Positions 49,544-57,605 of a stretch of 64,000 nucleotides of DNA are shown in pieces. Position numbers and translations under genes: made by a program. Origin of the DNA: Streptomyces profundus (GTDB lineage: Bacteria; Actinomycetota; Actinomycetes; Streptomycetales; Streptomycetaceae). Numbering within the stretch: position 1 is the stretch's first letter; each line of letters opens with the position of its first letter. The stretch covers positions 7,003,501 to 7,067,500 of the forward strand of contig NZ_CP082362.1 in NCBI RefSeq assembly GCF_020740535.1, in the 5' to 3' direction. Under the pieces are notes generated by a model. That model saw only the letters and a list, made by a program, of their open reading frames with translations, searched no databases and was not told where the DNA came from.

Positions 49544-51374
49544 CCGGCCCTTCCGGGGTGGTGCGGCGGCCGTCGGGGTGGCGGTGGGTGCTGCCTTCGG
49601 CGTCCAGGGCCTCCAGCAGCGGCACCGCGACCCGGCGGCTGGTGGCCAGCGCGCGGGCCGCGTCGCCGACGGTGAACGGCTGGGGCAGCGCGCGGAGTCG
49701 CGCCGCGGCTCGGGCCCTGGCGCCGCTCGGGAGATGGAGCGTGCCGATCCGCTCCAGCCGGCCGCGCCGCACCAGCAGCGCCAGCGCGTCGGCGGTCAGG
49801 CCGAGCGCTTCGAGCCGCTCCCGGGTCGGGGCGCGGAACGGCGCCTCCGTCAGATCGGCGAGCAGCCCGTCCAGGGCGGCGGCCACCGGCGCCGGCAGCC
49901 GTTCCGCGTCCCGCGCGCGGTAGACCCTGCCGTCGCGGACGGTCAGCCCGTCCTCGGCCAGGGCGGCCAGCGGCAGGTCGTCGGGGAGCGCCAGGCGACG
50001 TCGGGCCACCGTCGACGGCAGCCCGGGGTCGGCCGGGTGGGCGGCGGCGTACGCGTCGACCTCGTCGCCCAGCGCGGTGCGCAACCCCTCCAGACGCCCG
50101 GCGTCGAGCAGATAGGGCCCGGCCGTCCGCGCCTCGGGCACGGTGTCCAACGGGTAGCCCATCGCGGTGAGTCGGGCGCGGCGGGCGAGCCCGTCGGCGC
50201 GCAGCCTGGCGGCGGTGTCGGCCGGTTCGGCGAGCTGCGCCAGCCGGCGGCCACGCTCGGCGGCCGAGCCCCGGCGGCGCAGCGCGGGCGGGTCCACATC
50301 GAGCACGGTGGCGCCCAGCAGCAGCCGCGATCCCGGGTCGCGCACCAGCAGCCGGTCCCCGACCCGCAGATCCAGCGGCACCCGGAGGGTGAGGCGCGCG
50401 GCCAGCTCGCCGAGCGGCCGGAGCCGGGCACCGGTCTGGGCGGTGCCGCAGTGCACCAGCGGTTCGGCGGGCAGCCGTGGCCCCTGACGGGGCGGCGCCT
50501 CGGGCGGCGCGGTCCGGTGTGCGAGGCGGACGTCCACGGTGTCGGTGCGCCACCAGCTCTCCGGGGTGATCAGGGCATGGCCCCTGCGCACCGAAGTGGC
50601 GGCGATGCCACGGAGGTTGACGGCGACCCTGGCGGGCCCCGCCACCCGGGCGACGCGTTGGCCGAGGGAGTGCAGGCCCCGCACGACGGCCGGGGTGCCG
50701 GCCGGCGCGAGCTCCAGGGTGTCGCCCACCGCGAGCGTGCCGGCGGTGAGGGTGCCGGTCACCACCGTGCCGGCGCCGGCGACCGTGAACGCCCGGTCCA
50801 GCCAGAGCCGCACCGGAGCGTCGGGGGCCGGCGCCCGGTGCGCGGACGCCAGCGCGTCCAACCGTTCCCGCAGCGCGTCGAGCCCCGCTCCGGTGCGGGC
50901 GCTCACCGCGAGCGCGGGGGCTTCGGCGAGCCCGGTGCCGGCCGTCCGCGCCCGTGCCTCGGCGAGCGCGTCGGCCGGGTCGGCGAGATCCGCCCTGGTC
51001 ACCACGAGCAGTCCGGCGCGCACCCCGAACGCGTCGAGGGCCAAGAGGTGTTCCTCGGTCTGCGGGCGCCAGCCCTCGTCGGCCGAGACCACCAGCAGCA
51101 CGGCCGGCGCGGTGGCGACCCCGGCGAACGCGGTGGCCAGATAGCGGTGGTGGCCCGGCACGTCCACGAAGGCGAGCGTCCGGCCGCTGGGCGCGGTGGT
51201 CCAGACGAAGCCCAGGTCGAGTGTGAGGCCGCGCCGCCGCTCCTCGGCGAGGCGGTCGGGGTCGCTGCCGGTGAGCGCGCGCAGCAGCGTCGACTTGCCG
51301 TGGTCCACATGCCCGGCGGTGGCGAACACGAAGGAGGGGGCGGGCGGTGCGGCGGCTTCCCGGTGCGGCGTCAT
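49503..51374 (-). CDS. selB: Selenocysteine-specific translation elongation factor SelB
   Basis: 623 residues. The GTPase domain opens FATAGHVDHGKSTLLRALTG, followed by the effector RLAEERRRGLTLDLGFVW and DVPGHH (G3), then VTRADLADP (G4). Domains 2-3 (~170-350) are EF-Tu-like, and the C-terminal winged-helix repeats (~400-600; RRARLTAMGYPLD, RRGRLERIGTLHL) bind the SECIS hairpin of selenoprotein mRNA. SelB carries selenocysteyl-tRNA to UGA codons. It lies 3 bases after selA on the same strand, with tRNA-Sec and selD next. Confidence 0.96.
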   Translation of the reverse strand: MTPHREAAAPPAPSFVFATAGHVDHGKSTLLRALTGSDPDRLAEERRRGLTLDLGFVWTTAPSGRTLAFVDVPGHHRYLATAFAGVATAPAVLLVVSADEGWRPQTEEHLLALDAFGVRAGLLVVTRADLADPADALAEARARTAGTGLAEAPALAVSARTGAGLDALRERLDALASAHRAPAPDAPVRLWLDRAFTVAGAGTVVTGTLTAGTLAVGDTLELAPAGTPAVVRGLHSLGQRVARVAGPARVAVNLRGIAATSVRRGHALITPESWWRTDTVDVRLAHRTAPPEAPPRQGPRLPAEPLVHCGTAQTGARLRPLGELAARLTLRVPLDLRVGDRLLVRDPGSRLLLGATVLDVDPPALRRRGSAAERGRRLAQLAEPADTAARLRADGLARRARLTAMGYPLDTVPEARTAGPYLLDAGRLEGLRTALGDEVDAYAAAHPADPGLPSTVARRRLALPDDLPLAALAEDGLTVRDGRVYRARDAERLPAPVAAALDGLLADLTEAPFRAPTRERLEALGLTADALALLVRRGRLERIGTLHLPSGARARAAARLRALPQPFTVGDAARALATSRRVAVPLLEALDAEGSTHRHPDGRRTTPEGPVRDGGRSGPRPAP

Positions 51375-51377
51375 CGC

Positions 51378-52694
51378 TCAGCCGGTCGCCGGCTCGTCCT
51401 GGACGTCCTGGACGGCGAGGACGGCCAGCAGCAGGGTCTCGTCCTCGTCCGCCGGCACCGCCCGCAGGTCGAGGAGGAGCCGGTCGGCGCGCAGCCGGCC
51501 GACCACCGCCGGGCGCCCGGCGCGCAGCGGCGCGGCGAAGGCGGCGGGCAGGGCGACGGCGGCGCTGGGCAGCACCACCTCCGGCGCGCCCCCGCCGCCG
51601 ACCCGCGCCTCGCTCGGCAGCGCCTCGGCGGCGACGCCCTTGGCGCGCAGCGCCTCGGCGAGCCTCTCGGCCCGGTCGCCGAGGTCGCCCGCGCGGGCCG
51701 ACAGGGCCTGGCGGACGGGGGGTTCGGGGCCACGGACGGTGGCTTCGAGCGCGGCCAGGGTGAGCTTGTCGACGCGCAGCGCGCGGGCCAGCGGATGGCC
51801 GCGGAGGCGGCCGACGAGGTCCGCGCGGCCGAGCAGCAGCCCGGCCTGGGGGCCGCCGAGCAGCTTGTCGGCGCTGGCCGTGACGAGGGCGGCGCCCTCG
51901 GCCAGCGAGGTCGCCGCGTCGGGTTCCGCCGGCAGCGCGGGGTGGGGACGCAGCAGCCCGGAGCCGATGTCGTGCACCACCGGCACGTCCAGCGTCGCCA
52001 GCCGCGCGACGGGCACCGAGGAGACAAAGCCCGTGGTGGTGAAGTTGGACGGGTGGATCTTGAGGACGAAGCCGGTGTCGGGCCCGAGGGCGTTCGCGTA
52101 GTCGGCGAGGTGGGTGCGGTTGGTGGTGCCGACCTCGTGGAGCCGCGCGCCGGTGCTGCGCAGCAGGTCGGGCAGCCGGAACCCGTCGCCGATCTCCACC
52201 AACTCGCCCCGGCTGACCACGATCTCGCGGCCCTGGGCCAGCGCGGTCGCGGTCAGCGCCAGGGCCGCCGCGTTGTTGTTGGTGAGATGGACCGCCTCGG
52301 CCTCCGGCACGGCCTCGGCGACGGCGGCCAGGGCGCTGGTGCCCCGGCGGGCCCGGCGCCCGGTGGCCAGGTCGAACTCGACGTCGGTGGTGCCGGACGC
52401 GGCCAGCAGGGCCTCGCGGGCGGCGGCGGAGAGCGGCGCCCGGCCGAGGTTGGTGTGGACGATCACGCCGGTGGCGTTGATGACCGGCAGCAGCGCGGTG
52501 GCGGTGGGCGGCAGCGCGGCCAGCGCCGCCTCGGCCGCTGCCTCGGGCGCCAGCGCGCCGGCCCGCACCCCGGCCAGCGCCTCCGCGACCGCCCCGCGGA
52601 CCAGCGCACGGCCCAACCGGCGTGTGGCGGCGGCGAGTCGGGGATCGGCCAGCAGCGCGTCGGTGCGCGGCACGCGTCGTCTGGGGTCCGTCAA
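51378..52694 (-). CDS. selA: L-seryl-tRNA(Sec) selenium transferase SelA
   Basis: 438 residues from a TTG at 52694 (GAGAG upstream). PLP-dependent fold: VINATGVIVHTNLGRAPLSA, VHLTNNNAAALALTATAL, LREVGTTNRTHLADY-type region (LHEVGTTNRTHLADYANAL), VVHDIGSGLL, and the PLP lysine in VTASADKLLGGPQAGLLLG. It converts seryl-tRNA(Sec) to selenocysteyl-tRNA(Sec) using selenophosphate from SelD. The tRNA-Sec gene lies just upstream, transcribed in the same direction. Confidence 0.96.
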   Translation of the reverse strand: MTDPRRRVPRTDALLADPRLAAATRRLGRALVRGAVAEALAGVRAGALAPEAAAEAALAALPPTATALLPVINATGVIVHTNLGRAPLSAAAREALLAASGTTDVEFDLATGRRARRGTSALAAVAEAVPEAEAVHLTNNNAAALALTATALAQGREIVVSRGELVEIGDGFRLPDLLRSTGARLHEVGTTNRTHLADYANALGPDTGFVLKIHPSNFTTTGFVSSVPVARLATLDVPVVHDIGSGLLRPHPALPAEPDAATSLAEGAALVTASADKLLGGPQAGLLLGRADLVGRLRGHPLARALRVDKLTLAALEATVRGPEPPVRQALSARAGDLGDRAERLAEALRAKGVAAEALPSEARVGGGGAPEVVLPSAAVALPAAFAAPLRAGRPAVVGRLRADRLLLDLRAVPADEDETLLLAVLAVQDVQDEPATG

Positions 52695-52716
52695 CGGTGG
52701 CTCTCAGGGGGTGGTC

Positions 52717-52812
52717 TGGCGGAGGCGCATGGGAATCGAACCCACCCGGCCGGGGTACCCGACCGCATCGGTGTTGAAGACCGTGGGGGCCACCAGGCGC
52801 CCGCCCGCCTCC
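52717..52812 (-). tRNA. selC: tRNA-Sec (anticodon TCA)
   Basis: On the minus strand the gene reads from GGAGGCGGGCGGGCGCC to CATGCGCCTCCGCCA. The acceptor stem GGAGGCG/CGCCTCC is perfect, the anticodon loop CTTCAAC gives TCA, and GGTTCGATTCC is the T-arm. The length (~93 plus encoded CCA, with a long variable arm and extended acceptor/T helix) is diagnostic for selenocysteine tRNA. It sits between selA and selD, completing the selenocysteine set. Confidence 0.93.
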
Positions 52813-52876
52813 GTCACCCATCCTAGACTCAGGCAACTCCTGTACCAACAGATGGCTTTGGCGGTAGGTTCCGTCG

Positions 52877-53884
52877 ATGACCGAGCTGCGACTTACCCAG
52901 TTCGCCGGTGGGGGCGGCTGCGCCTGCAAGATCCCTCCCGGTGAACTCGACGATCTGGTGGCCGCGTTGGCCCGTTCCGGCGAGCCGCCGGTGAACCCGG
53001 CCGCCCCGCTGCTTGTGGGTCTCGACGGCGGCGGCGACGACGCGGCCGTGGTGCGCCTGGACGCCGAGCGGGCCATCGTCACCACGGCTGACTTCTTCAC
53101 CCCCGTGGTCGACGACCCCTACGACTGGGGGCGGATCGCGGCGGCCAACGCGCTCTCCGACGTCTACGCGATGGGCGGCACGCCGTGGGCGGCCGTCAAC
53201 CTGCTGGCCTGGCCCAGGGAGACGCTGCCGATGGAGGTGGCGGCCGAGGTGCTCAGGGGCGGGCGGGACGTGGCCCACGCCGCCGGCTGCCAGGTCTCCG
53301 GCGGCCACAGCGTCACCGACCCCGAGCCCAAGTACGGGATGTCGGTGGTCGGGATGGTGCACCCGGACCGGATGCTGCGGCAGGACGCGGCGGAGCCGGG
53401 GCGCGCGCTGACCCTCACCAAGCCGCTGGGCAGCGGGGTGTTGAACGCCAGGCACAAGGCGACCGGCACGGTCTTCGCCGAGGCCGTCGAGGTGATGGCG
53501 GCGCTCAACCGGGACGCGTCGCTGGCCGCCGTCGAGGCGGGCGTCCGGGCGGGCACCGATGTCACGGGCTTCGGGCTGCTGGGGCACGCCTACAAGGTGG
53601 CCCGCGCCTCCGGGGTGACCCTGGCCGTCGACGCGGCGGCGGTGCCCTATCTGGCGGACGCCCGCGCGGCCGTGACGGACGGGTTCGTCAGCGGCGGCAC
53701 CCGCCGCAACCTCGACTGGGTCGCGCCCCACGTCGACTTCGGCGACACCCCCGAGAACGAGCGGCTGTTGCTCGCCGACGCCCAGACCTCGGGCGGGCTG
53801 CTGCTGGCCGGCGAGGTGCCGGGACATCCGGTGATCGGCGAGGTGCTGCCCCGGGGCGAGGCGCCGGTGGTGGTGCGGGCCTGA
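52877..53884 (+). CDS. selD: Selenide, water dikinase SelD
   Basis: 335 residues. Near the start GGGGCACKIPP supplies the catalytic Cys and Lys; it is Cys, not selenocysteine. The ATP/Mg-binding GLDGGGDDAAVVRLD, TTADFFTPVVDDPYDWGRIA, ANALSDVYAMGGTPWAAV and GGHSVTDPEPKYG follow in order, with TDVTGFGLLGHAYKVA in the C-terminal domain. It makes selenophosphate from selenide and ATP. Divergent from the tRNA-selA-selB unit, with a 64-base gap that should hold its promoter. Confidence 0.96.
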   Translation: MTELRLTQFAGGGGCACKIPPGELDDLVAALARSGEPPVNPAAPLLVGLDGGGDDAAVVRLDAERAIVTTADFFTPVVDDPYDWGRIAAANALSDVYAMGGTPWAAVNLLAWPRETLPMEVAAEVLRGGRDVAHAAGCQVSGGHSVTDPEPKYGMSVVGMVHPDRMLRQDAAEPGRALTLTKPLGSGVLNARHKATGTVFAEAVEVMAALNRDASLAAVEAGVRAGTDVTGFGLLGHAYKVARASGVTLAVDAAAVPYLADARAAVTDGFVSGGTRRNLDWVAPHVDFGDTPENERLLLADAQTSGGLLLAGEVPGHPVIGEVLPRGEAPVVVRA

Positions 53885-53977
53885 CGCCGCGCAACTTGTC
53901 TGTACACTGACACGTCGAGCGGGTAGGGTGAACGTTCGTTAAGTTGGCCTGGGCTCACCACCCTCGGGAGGAACGAC

Positions 53978-54682
53978 GTGGCGCCATCCGCAACCGTCGA
54001 ACACCGCGCGCTGGACGGCGTCGCCTACCACCTCGGAGGCGCCCTCGACCTCACCCGGCCGGCCACCTCGGTCGTCGAGGTGGTCGCCGAAGGGCGCCTG
54101 CACGAGTTCACCTCCGGGCCGCTCGGCCTCGCCGACGCGGTCGCCGGGTCCCTCGGCATCACCGCATTCGACTCCGAACTCGCCTTCCAGGGCGGCACGT
54201 TGCGGACCGTCACCACCAGCGAGTTCGATCCGCAGGCCCAGCAGGTGGAGAGCCCGACCCTGGTGGTCTGGCAGGGGCGCAGGCACAGCCTGGTCACCCG
54301 CCTCTACCGGGCCGCGCTGACCGACGTGCTGCTGTTGCTGCGCACCCTCGGCCTCGCCGAGCACCCCGACGGCGTCACCCTGACACCCGACCAGGAGGCC
54401 GGCACCCGCTGGGCGCGGCCCGCCACGGTGGTCAAGGAGGTCCCGGGGCTCGGCCTGGTCGAGATGAGCCGCCGCACCCGCGAGCACGGCGCCCAACTGC
54501 CGCCCTGGCAGGGCGCGTCGGTCGCCGCCGGCGAGCTCTTCCGGGACAGCCTCTCCGACGGCCGCCCGTTCTTCGTGCTCAACGGCGACCGCGTGTGGGC
54601 CACCATCGTGCCGCTGGCCGACACCGCGATCGACCGGGTGCCGGGGCTCGTCGACGGGCTCGACCTCCGGGTCGAGGAGTGA
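53978..54682 (+). CDS. Hypothetical protein heading the MauE/MauD-like operon
   Basis: 234 residues from a GTG at 53978 (GGGAGGAA 6 bases upstream). Strand-rich with regular hydrophobic spacing (AYHLGGALDLTRPATSVVEV; GGTLRTVTTSEFDPQAQQVE; SPTLVVWQGRRHSLVTRLYR). No signal peptide, no Cys and no transmembrane helix, so apparently cytoplasmic. No family recognised. It is 7 bases from the MauE-like gene, which ties it to that operon. Confidence 0.68.
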   Translation: MAPSATVEHRALDGVAYHLGGALDLTRPATSVVEVVAEGRLHEFTSGPLGLADAVAGSLGITAFDSELAFQGGTLRTVTTSEFDPQAQQVESPTLVVWQGRRHSLVTRLYRAALTDVLLLLRTLGLAEHPDGVTLTPDQEAGTRWARPATVVKEVPGLGLVEMSRRTREHGAQLPPWQGASVAAGELFRDSLSDGRPFFVLNGDRVWATIVPLADTAIDRVPGLVDGLDLRVEE

Positions 54683-54689
54683 GGCCCGG

Positions 54690-55280
54690 GTGAGCACCCT
54701 CATCGGGGCCGTGGCCACCGGGGTGATCCTGCTGGTCCTCGTCGCCGGCTGCGCCGCCCATCTGAGCCGGCCGACCGCCCTCCCCGACGCGTTGCGCGCC
54801 CACCGGATGCTGCCGGCCCGCGCCGTGCCGCTCGCCGCCCGCGCCGTGACCCTGGCCGAGGGCCTGCTCGGCCTCGGGCTCGCCGCCGCCCTGCTCGGCC
54901 GCCACCGGCTCGGCCTCGCCACGGCCCTGGCCGCCTCGGGTGCCCTTTTCGTCTGCTACGCGCTCTACGCGCGACACATCCTCGCCACCGGGCGCGGCGG
55001 CCCCTGCGGCTGCTCCCGCGCCGAGGTGCCGATGAGCGACTGGATCGTCGGCAGGGCCTGGACGTTCGCCCTGCTGGCGCTCGGCGCCGCCCCGCTGGTC
55101 GCCGGCCCGGCCCGGCCGCCGGACGGCGCGGCCGAGACGGCCACGGCGGCCCTCGCGGCACTGACGCTCGCCGCCCTGCTCTGGGTGCTGCCGACCGCCA
55201 TGGCGGGCCCTGCGGCCCCCTCCGCCTCATCGGACCGCTCGGACCTATCGAAAGGGGGCCACCCCGCGTGGACTTCGTGA
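54690..55280 (+). CDS. MauE/DoxX-like redox-associated membrane protein
   Basis: 196 residues with four to five hydrophobic helices: IGAVATGVILLVLVAGCAAH, LPARAVPLAARAVTLAEGLL, LATALAASGALFVCYALYAR, AWTFALLALGAAPLVAG and a last one near TATAALAALTLAALLWVLPT. The periplasmic-side loop GPCGCSRAEVPMSDWIVGRA has a CGC pair, as in MauE proteins that help form disulfides in methylamine dehydrogenase light chain. It overlaps the next, MauD-like gene by 13 bases. Confidence 0.82.
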   Translation: MSTLIGAVATGVILLVLVAGCAAHLSRPTALPDALRAHRMLPARAVPLAARAVTLAEGLLGLGLAAALLGRHRLGLATALAASGALFVCYALYARHILATGRGGPCGCSRAEVPMSDWIVGRAWTFALLALGAAPLVAGPARPPDGAAETATAALAALTLAALLWVLPTAMAGPAAPSASSDRSDLSKGGHPAWTS

Positions 55281-55789
55281 CCAGCGCCCTCCTCGTCTCC
55301 TGGATCGCCATCGCCCTGCTCGCCCTCGTGGTGTCGGGGCTGGTGCGGCAGGTCCACCAGCTCTCCAAGGGCGGGGTGGCGCGCTCGACCGGCCACCTCG
55401 GCGTCACCCCGGGCAGCCCGGCCCCGCACGCCGACGATCTGCTCGCCGAGGGCCATGACACGCTGCTGCTCTTCCTCAGCGCCGAATGCCGCACCTGCGG
55501 CGAGGTGTTGGCCGAGGCCGACCGGTTCGCCGGCGGCCCGGCGGCCGACAGCCTCCGGCTGCGCGCGGTCTACGCCGGGGCCGCGCCGGCCCACACCGGC
55601 GGCGCGGTGCCCGTCACCGACCACCGGCCCGACCTCTTCACCGCCTATGACGCGATCGCCACCCCGTTCGCCGTCCTCGTCGGCGCCGGCGGACGGGTGG
55701 TGCGCTCCGAACCGCTCGGCTCCGCCGCCGCGTTGAGCGAACTGCTCCCCGAACCGCATCCCCGCCCCAGCCAGCCGAGGAGCGCCTGA
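55268..55789 (+). CDS. MauD/TlpA-like membrane-anchored thioredoxin-fold protein
   Basis: 173 residues. An N-terminal transmembrane anchor (ALLVSWIAIALLALVVSGLV) precedes a thioredoxin-like domain with LLLFLSAECRTCGEVLAEAD; the CxxC is C-R-T-C. ATPFAVLVGAGGRVV is the cis-Pro strand. This matches MauD, the partner of MauE in disulfide maturation outside the membrane. The stop overlaps the start of the next gene (TGATG), so the 12-Cys exported protein is the likely client. Confidence 0.85.
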   Translation: MDFVTSALLVSWIAIALLALVVSGLVRQVHQLSKGGVARSTGHLGVTPGSPAPHADDLLAEGHDTLLLFLSAECRTCGEVLAEADRFAGGPAADSLRLRAVYAGAAPAHTGGAVPVTDHRPDLFTAYDAIATPFAVLVGAGGRVVRSEPLGSAAALSELLPEPHPRPSQPRSA

Positions 55790-56709
55790 TGACCAGCCTC
55801 GACCAGGTCCCCCAACTCCGCCGCGTCGACGGCGACACCCGGCCGGCCCAGCGCCGGGGGACGCGCGGACTGCCCCGGTTCGCGCCCAGCCGCCGCACCG
55901 TCGTCCAGGGCGCCACCGTCGTCGGCTTCGCCGCGCTCGGCGTCTTCTCCGCCGCCCGCGAGGCCTACGCCGACGGCTACGACATCTGGACCGGCGACTG
56001 CCCGTCCTACGCCTCCGAACACGACTGTTCCCCCGGCTGCGGCCCCAGCATCGTGCATGTGGCCTCCTGCGAGACCAGCGGCGAGTACGAGGGCTTCCAC
56101 AAGAACGACGGCGTCACCTGGACCCTGCGCCCCAACCAGTGCTACTCGGGCACCTACGACGGCTGGCTGTGGCGGTTCAGCAGCGCCTGCGGCGCCTGCG
56201 GCTGCGGCATCGAACGCCGCTGCCACGACGGGTACTTCAACTCCGGCTCCGGCTGGGTGCGGTCCATCTGCCGCTGGACGACCGACTGCGGCTGCGAGGG
56301 CGCCGTCACCTGGCCCACCGTGCGCAACGGCTCCCGTGGCCCGGATGTGCACACCGTCCAACACCTCGTCACCGAGCACGGGTTCGCCGCCGACCCGGAC
56401 GGCATCTTCGGCCCGGCGACGGAGGCCGCGGTCCGCGAGTACCAGGGGTCGGCGGCCCTCGAACCCACCGGGATCGTCGACTCCACCACCTGGCCCTGGC
56501 TCGTCGTGACGGTCCGTCAGGGCGACTCGGGGGAGGCGGTCAAGGCGGCCCAGCGGCAGGTCGTCAAACACGGCCATCCGATCGAGGTCGACGGCGCCTT
56601 CGGGGCGCTGACCGCCGAGGCGGTACGCGCGTTCCAACGCGCCAGCGGCCTCACCGTGGACGCCATCGTCGGCCAACAGACCTGGCGCGCGCTCACCGGC
56701 AACGCGTAG
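55789..56709 (+). CDS. Tat-exported 12-Cys (MauA-like) protein with two peptidoglycan-binding repeats
   Basis: 306 residues. A twin-arginine signal (SRRTVVQGATVVGFAALGVF, cleavage near AYA) leads into a Cys-rich domain (~62-172) with exactly 12 cysteines (71, 80, 84, 94, 118, 134, 137, 139, 145, 161, 167, 169), the number that makes six disulfides in methylamine dehydrogenase light chain. HVASC at 90-94 aligns with the WVASC that contains the first TTQ Trp of MauA, so the cofactor Trp is His here. Two PG_binding_1 repeats follow (~184-240, GFAADPDGIFGPATEAAVRE; ~246-303, IEVDGAFGALTAEAVRAFQR). Likely anchored to the cell wall; enzymatic role unknown. Confidence 0.82.
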   Translation: MTSLDQVPQLRRVDGDTRPAQRRGTRGLPRFAPSRRTVVQGATVVGFAALGVFSAAREAYADGYDIWTGDCPSYASEHDCSPGCGPSIVHVASCETSGEYEGFHKNDGVTWTLRPNQCYSGTYDGWLWRFSSACGACGCGIERRCHDGYFNSGSGWVRSICRWTTDCGCEGAVTWPTVRNGSRGPDVHTVQHLVTEHGFAADPDGIFGPATEAAVREYQGSAALEPTGIVDSTTWPWLVVTVRQGDSGEAVKAAQRQVVKHGHPIEVDGAFGALTAEAVRAFQRASGLTVDAIVGQQTWRALTGNA

Positions 56710-56778
56710 GGCGCCTCCCAGCCGCCAGGCCGGGGGAGCCGCTCGCCGATCGACGAAGACCCAGAGGAGAGGCCCGAG

Positions 56779-56955
56779 GTGGGCGATGTCCAGGCGGGCG
56801 CGGCCCGCCCCGGTTGGCGCGGCCGGCTGACGGACCCGGCGGTGCCGGTGTTCGCGCTGGTCTGCGCCACCGTCGCCGCCTCCTTCTACGCCCCGCTGCT
56901 GACCTGGGCGGTGATCGGCGGACTCGCCGGCTACTCGCTCTCCGGATCCGTTTGA
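56779..56955 (+). CDS. Very small membrane protein
   Basis: 58 residues from a GTG at 56779 with AGGAGA 8 bases upstream: VGDVQAGAARPGWRGRLTDP, then hydrophobic AVPVFALVCATVAASFYAPL and LTWAVIGGLAGYSLSGSV. Two closely packed membrane-spanning stretches are likely. It follows the 12-Cys protein gene by 69 bases and precedes another membrane protein gene, so it appears to belong to the same unit. No family recognised. Confidence 0.62.
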   Translation: MGDVQAGAARPGWRGRLTDPAVPVFALVCATVAASFYAPLLTWAVIGGLAGYSLSGSV

Positions 56956-57018
56956 ACGCGGAACAGCGCGCATGCGCTTGCCTCGCCAGGTTGGCGGGCG
57001 GTACATCGACAGACCACC

Positions 57019-57531
57019 GTGCTGGGGGTCTTCACGGCGGGGCTGCTGCTCGGCGGCCTGCTCTCCGCCGGCGTGCTCTGGCTGGCCTCCGGCCTGGCCA
57101 CCCCCGTCCCCGAGGACGGGCGGACCTGGGCGGCCGTCGGCGTCGCGCTGCTCGGCGTGGCCAGGGACGCGGGTTGGATCCGGGTCCGGCTGCCGCAGAA
57201 CGCGCGGCAGGTGCCGCAGGACGTCCTCCAGCGCGATCTGGTGCGCGGCGCCCTCCAGTTCGGCTTCGAGCTGGGCACCGGCGTGCGGACCTATGTCTCC
57301 GCGAGCCTGCCGTATGTCGTCGCGTTCGCCGTGCTCTGCGCCAACGACCCGAAGGTCGCCCTGCTGGCCGGCCTCGGCTTCGCGCTGGGCCGCGCCGTCA
57401 CCCCGGCGCTGCGGCTCGCCTCCGGCACCGGCGAGGAGTGGGACCTCCGGCTCCAGGATCGCCTCCCCCTCCTCTCCGTCGGCGGCGGCACCGTCCTGCT
57501 TCTCGCGCTGTCCACCCTGGCCCTGACCTGA
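57019..57531 (+). CDS. Membrane protein, last gene of MauE/MauD-like unit
   Basis: 170 residues from a GTG at 57019; no clear ribosome site, so the start is uncertain. Hydrophobic helices at the front (FTAGLLLGGLLSAGVLWLAS), middle (WAAVGVALLGVA; LPYVVAFAVLCANDPKVALL) and end (VGGGTVLLLALSTLAL), with a charged amphipathic segment NARQVPQDVLQRDLVRG between. No family recognised. On the same strand and 63 bases after the small membrane protein. Confidence 0.62.
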   Translation: MLGVFTAGLLLGGLLSAGVLWLASGLATPVPEDGRTWAAVGVALLGVARDAGWIRVRLPQNARQVPQDVLQRDLVRGALQFGFELGTGVRTYVSASLPYVVAFAVLCANDPKVALLAGLGFALGRAVTPALRLASGTGEEWDLRLQDRLPLLSVGGGTVLLLALSTLALT

Positions 57532-57605
57532 CCCCTGACGAGTCGCCGCGCCCGGCCCAGGCCCAGCCGCCGCCGCGCCGTCCGCCCCGCGGACTGCGCG
57601 CGGCG

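Noticed and set aside
52900..52960. Possible selenocysteine in SelD
   Set aside because: The catalytic position is encoded as Cys (GGGGCACK), and no in-frame TGA is present.
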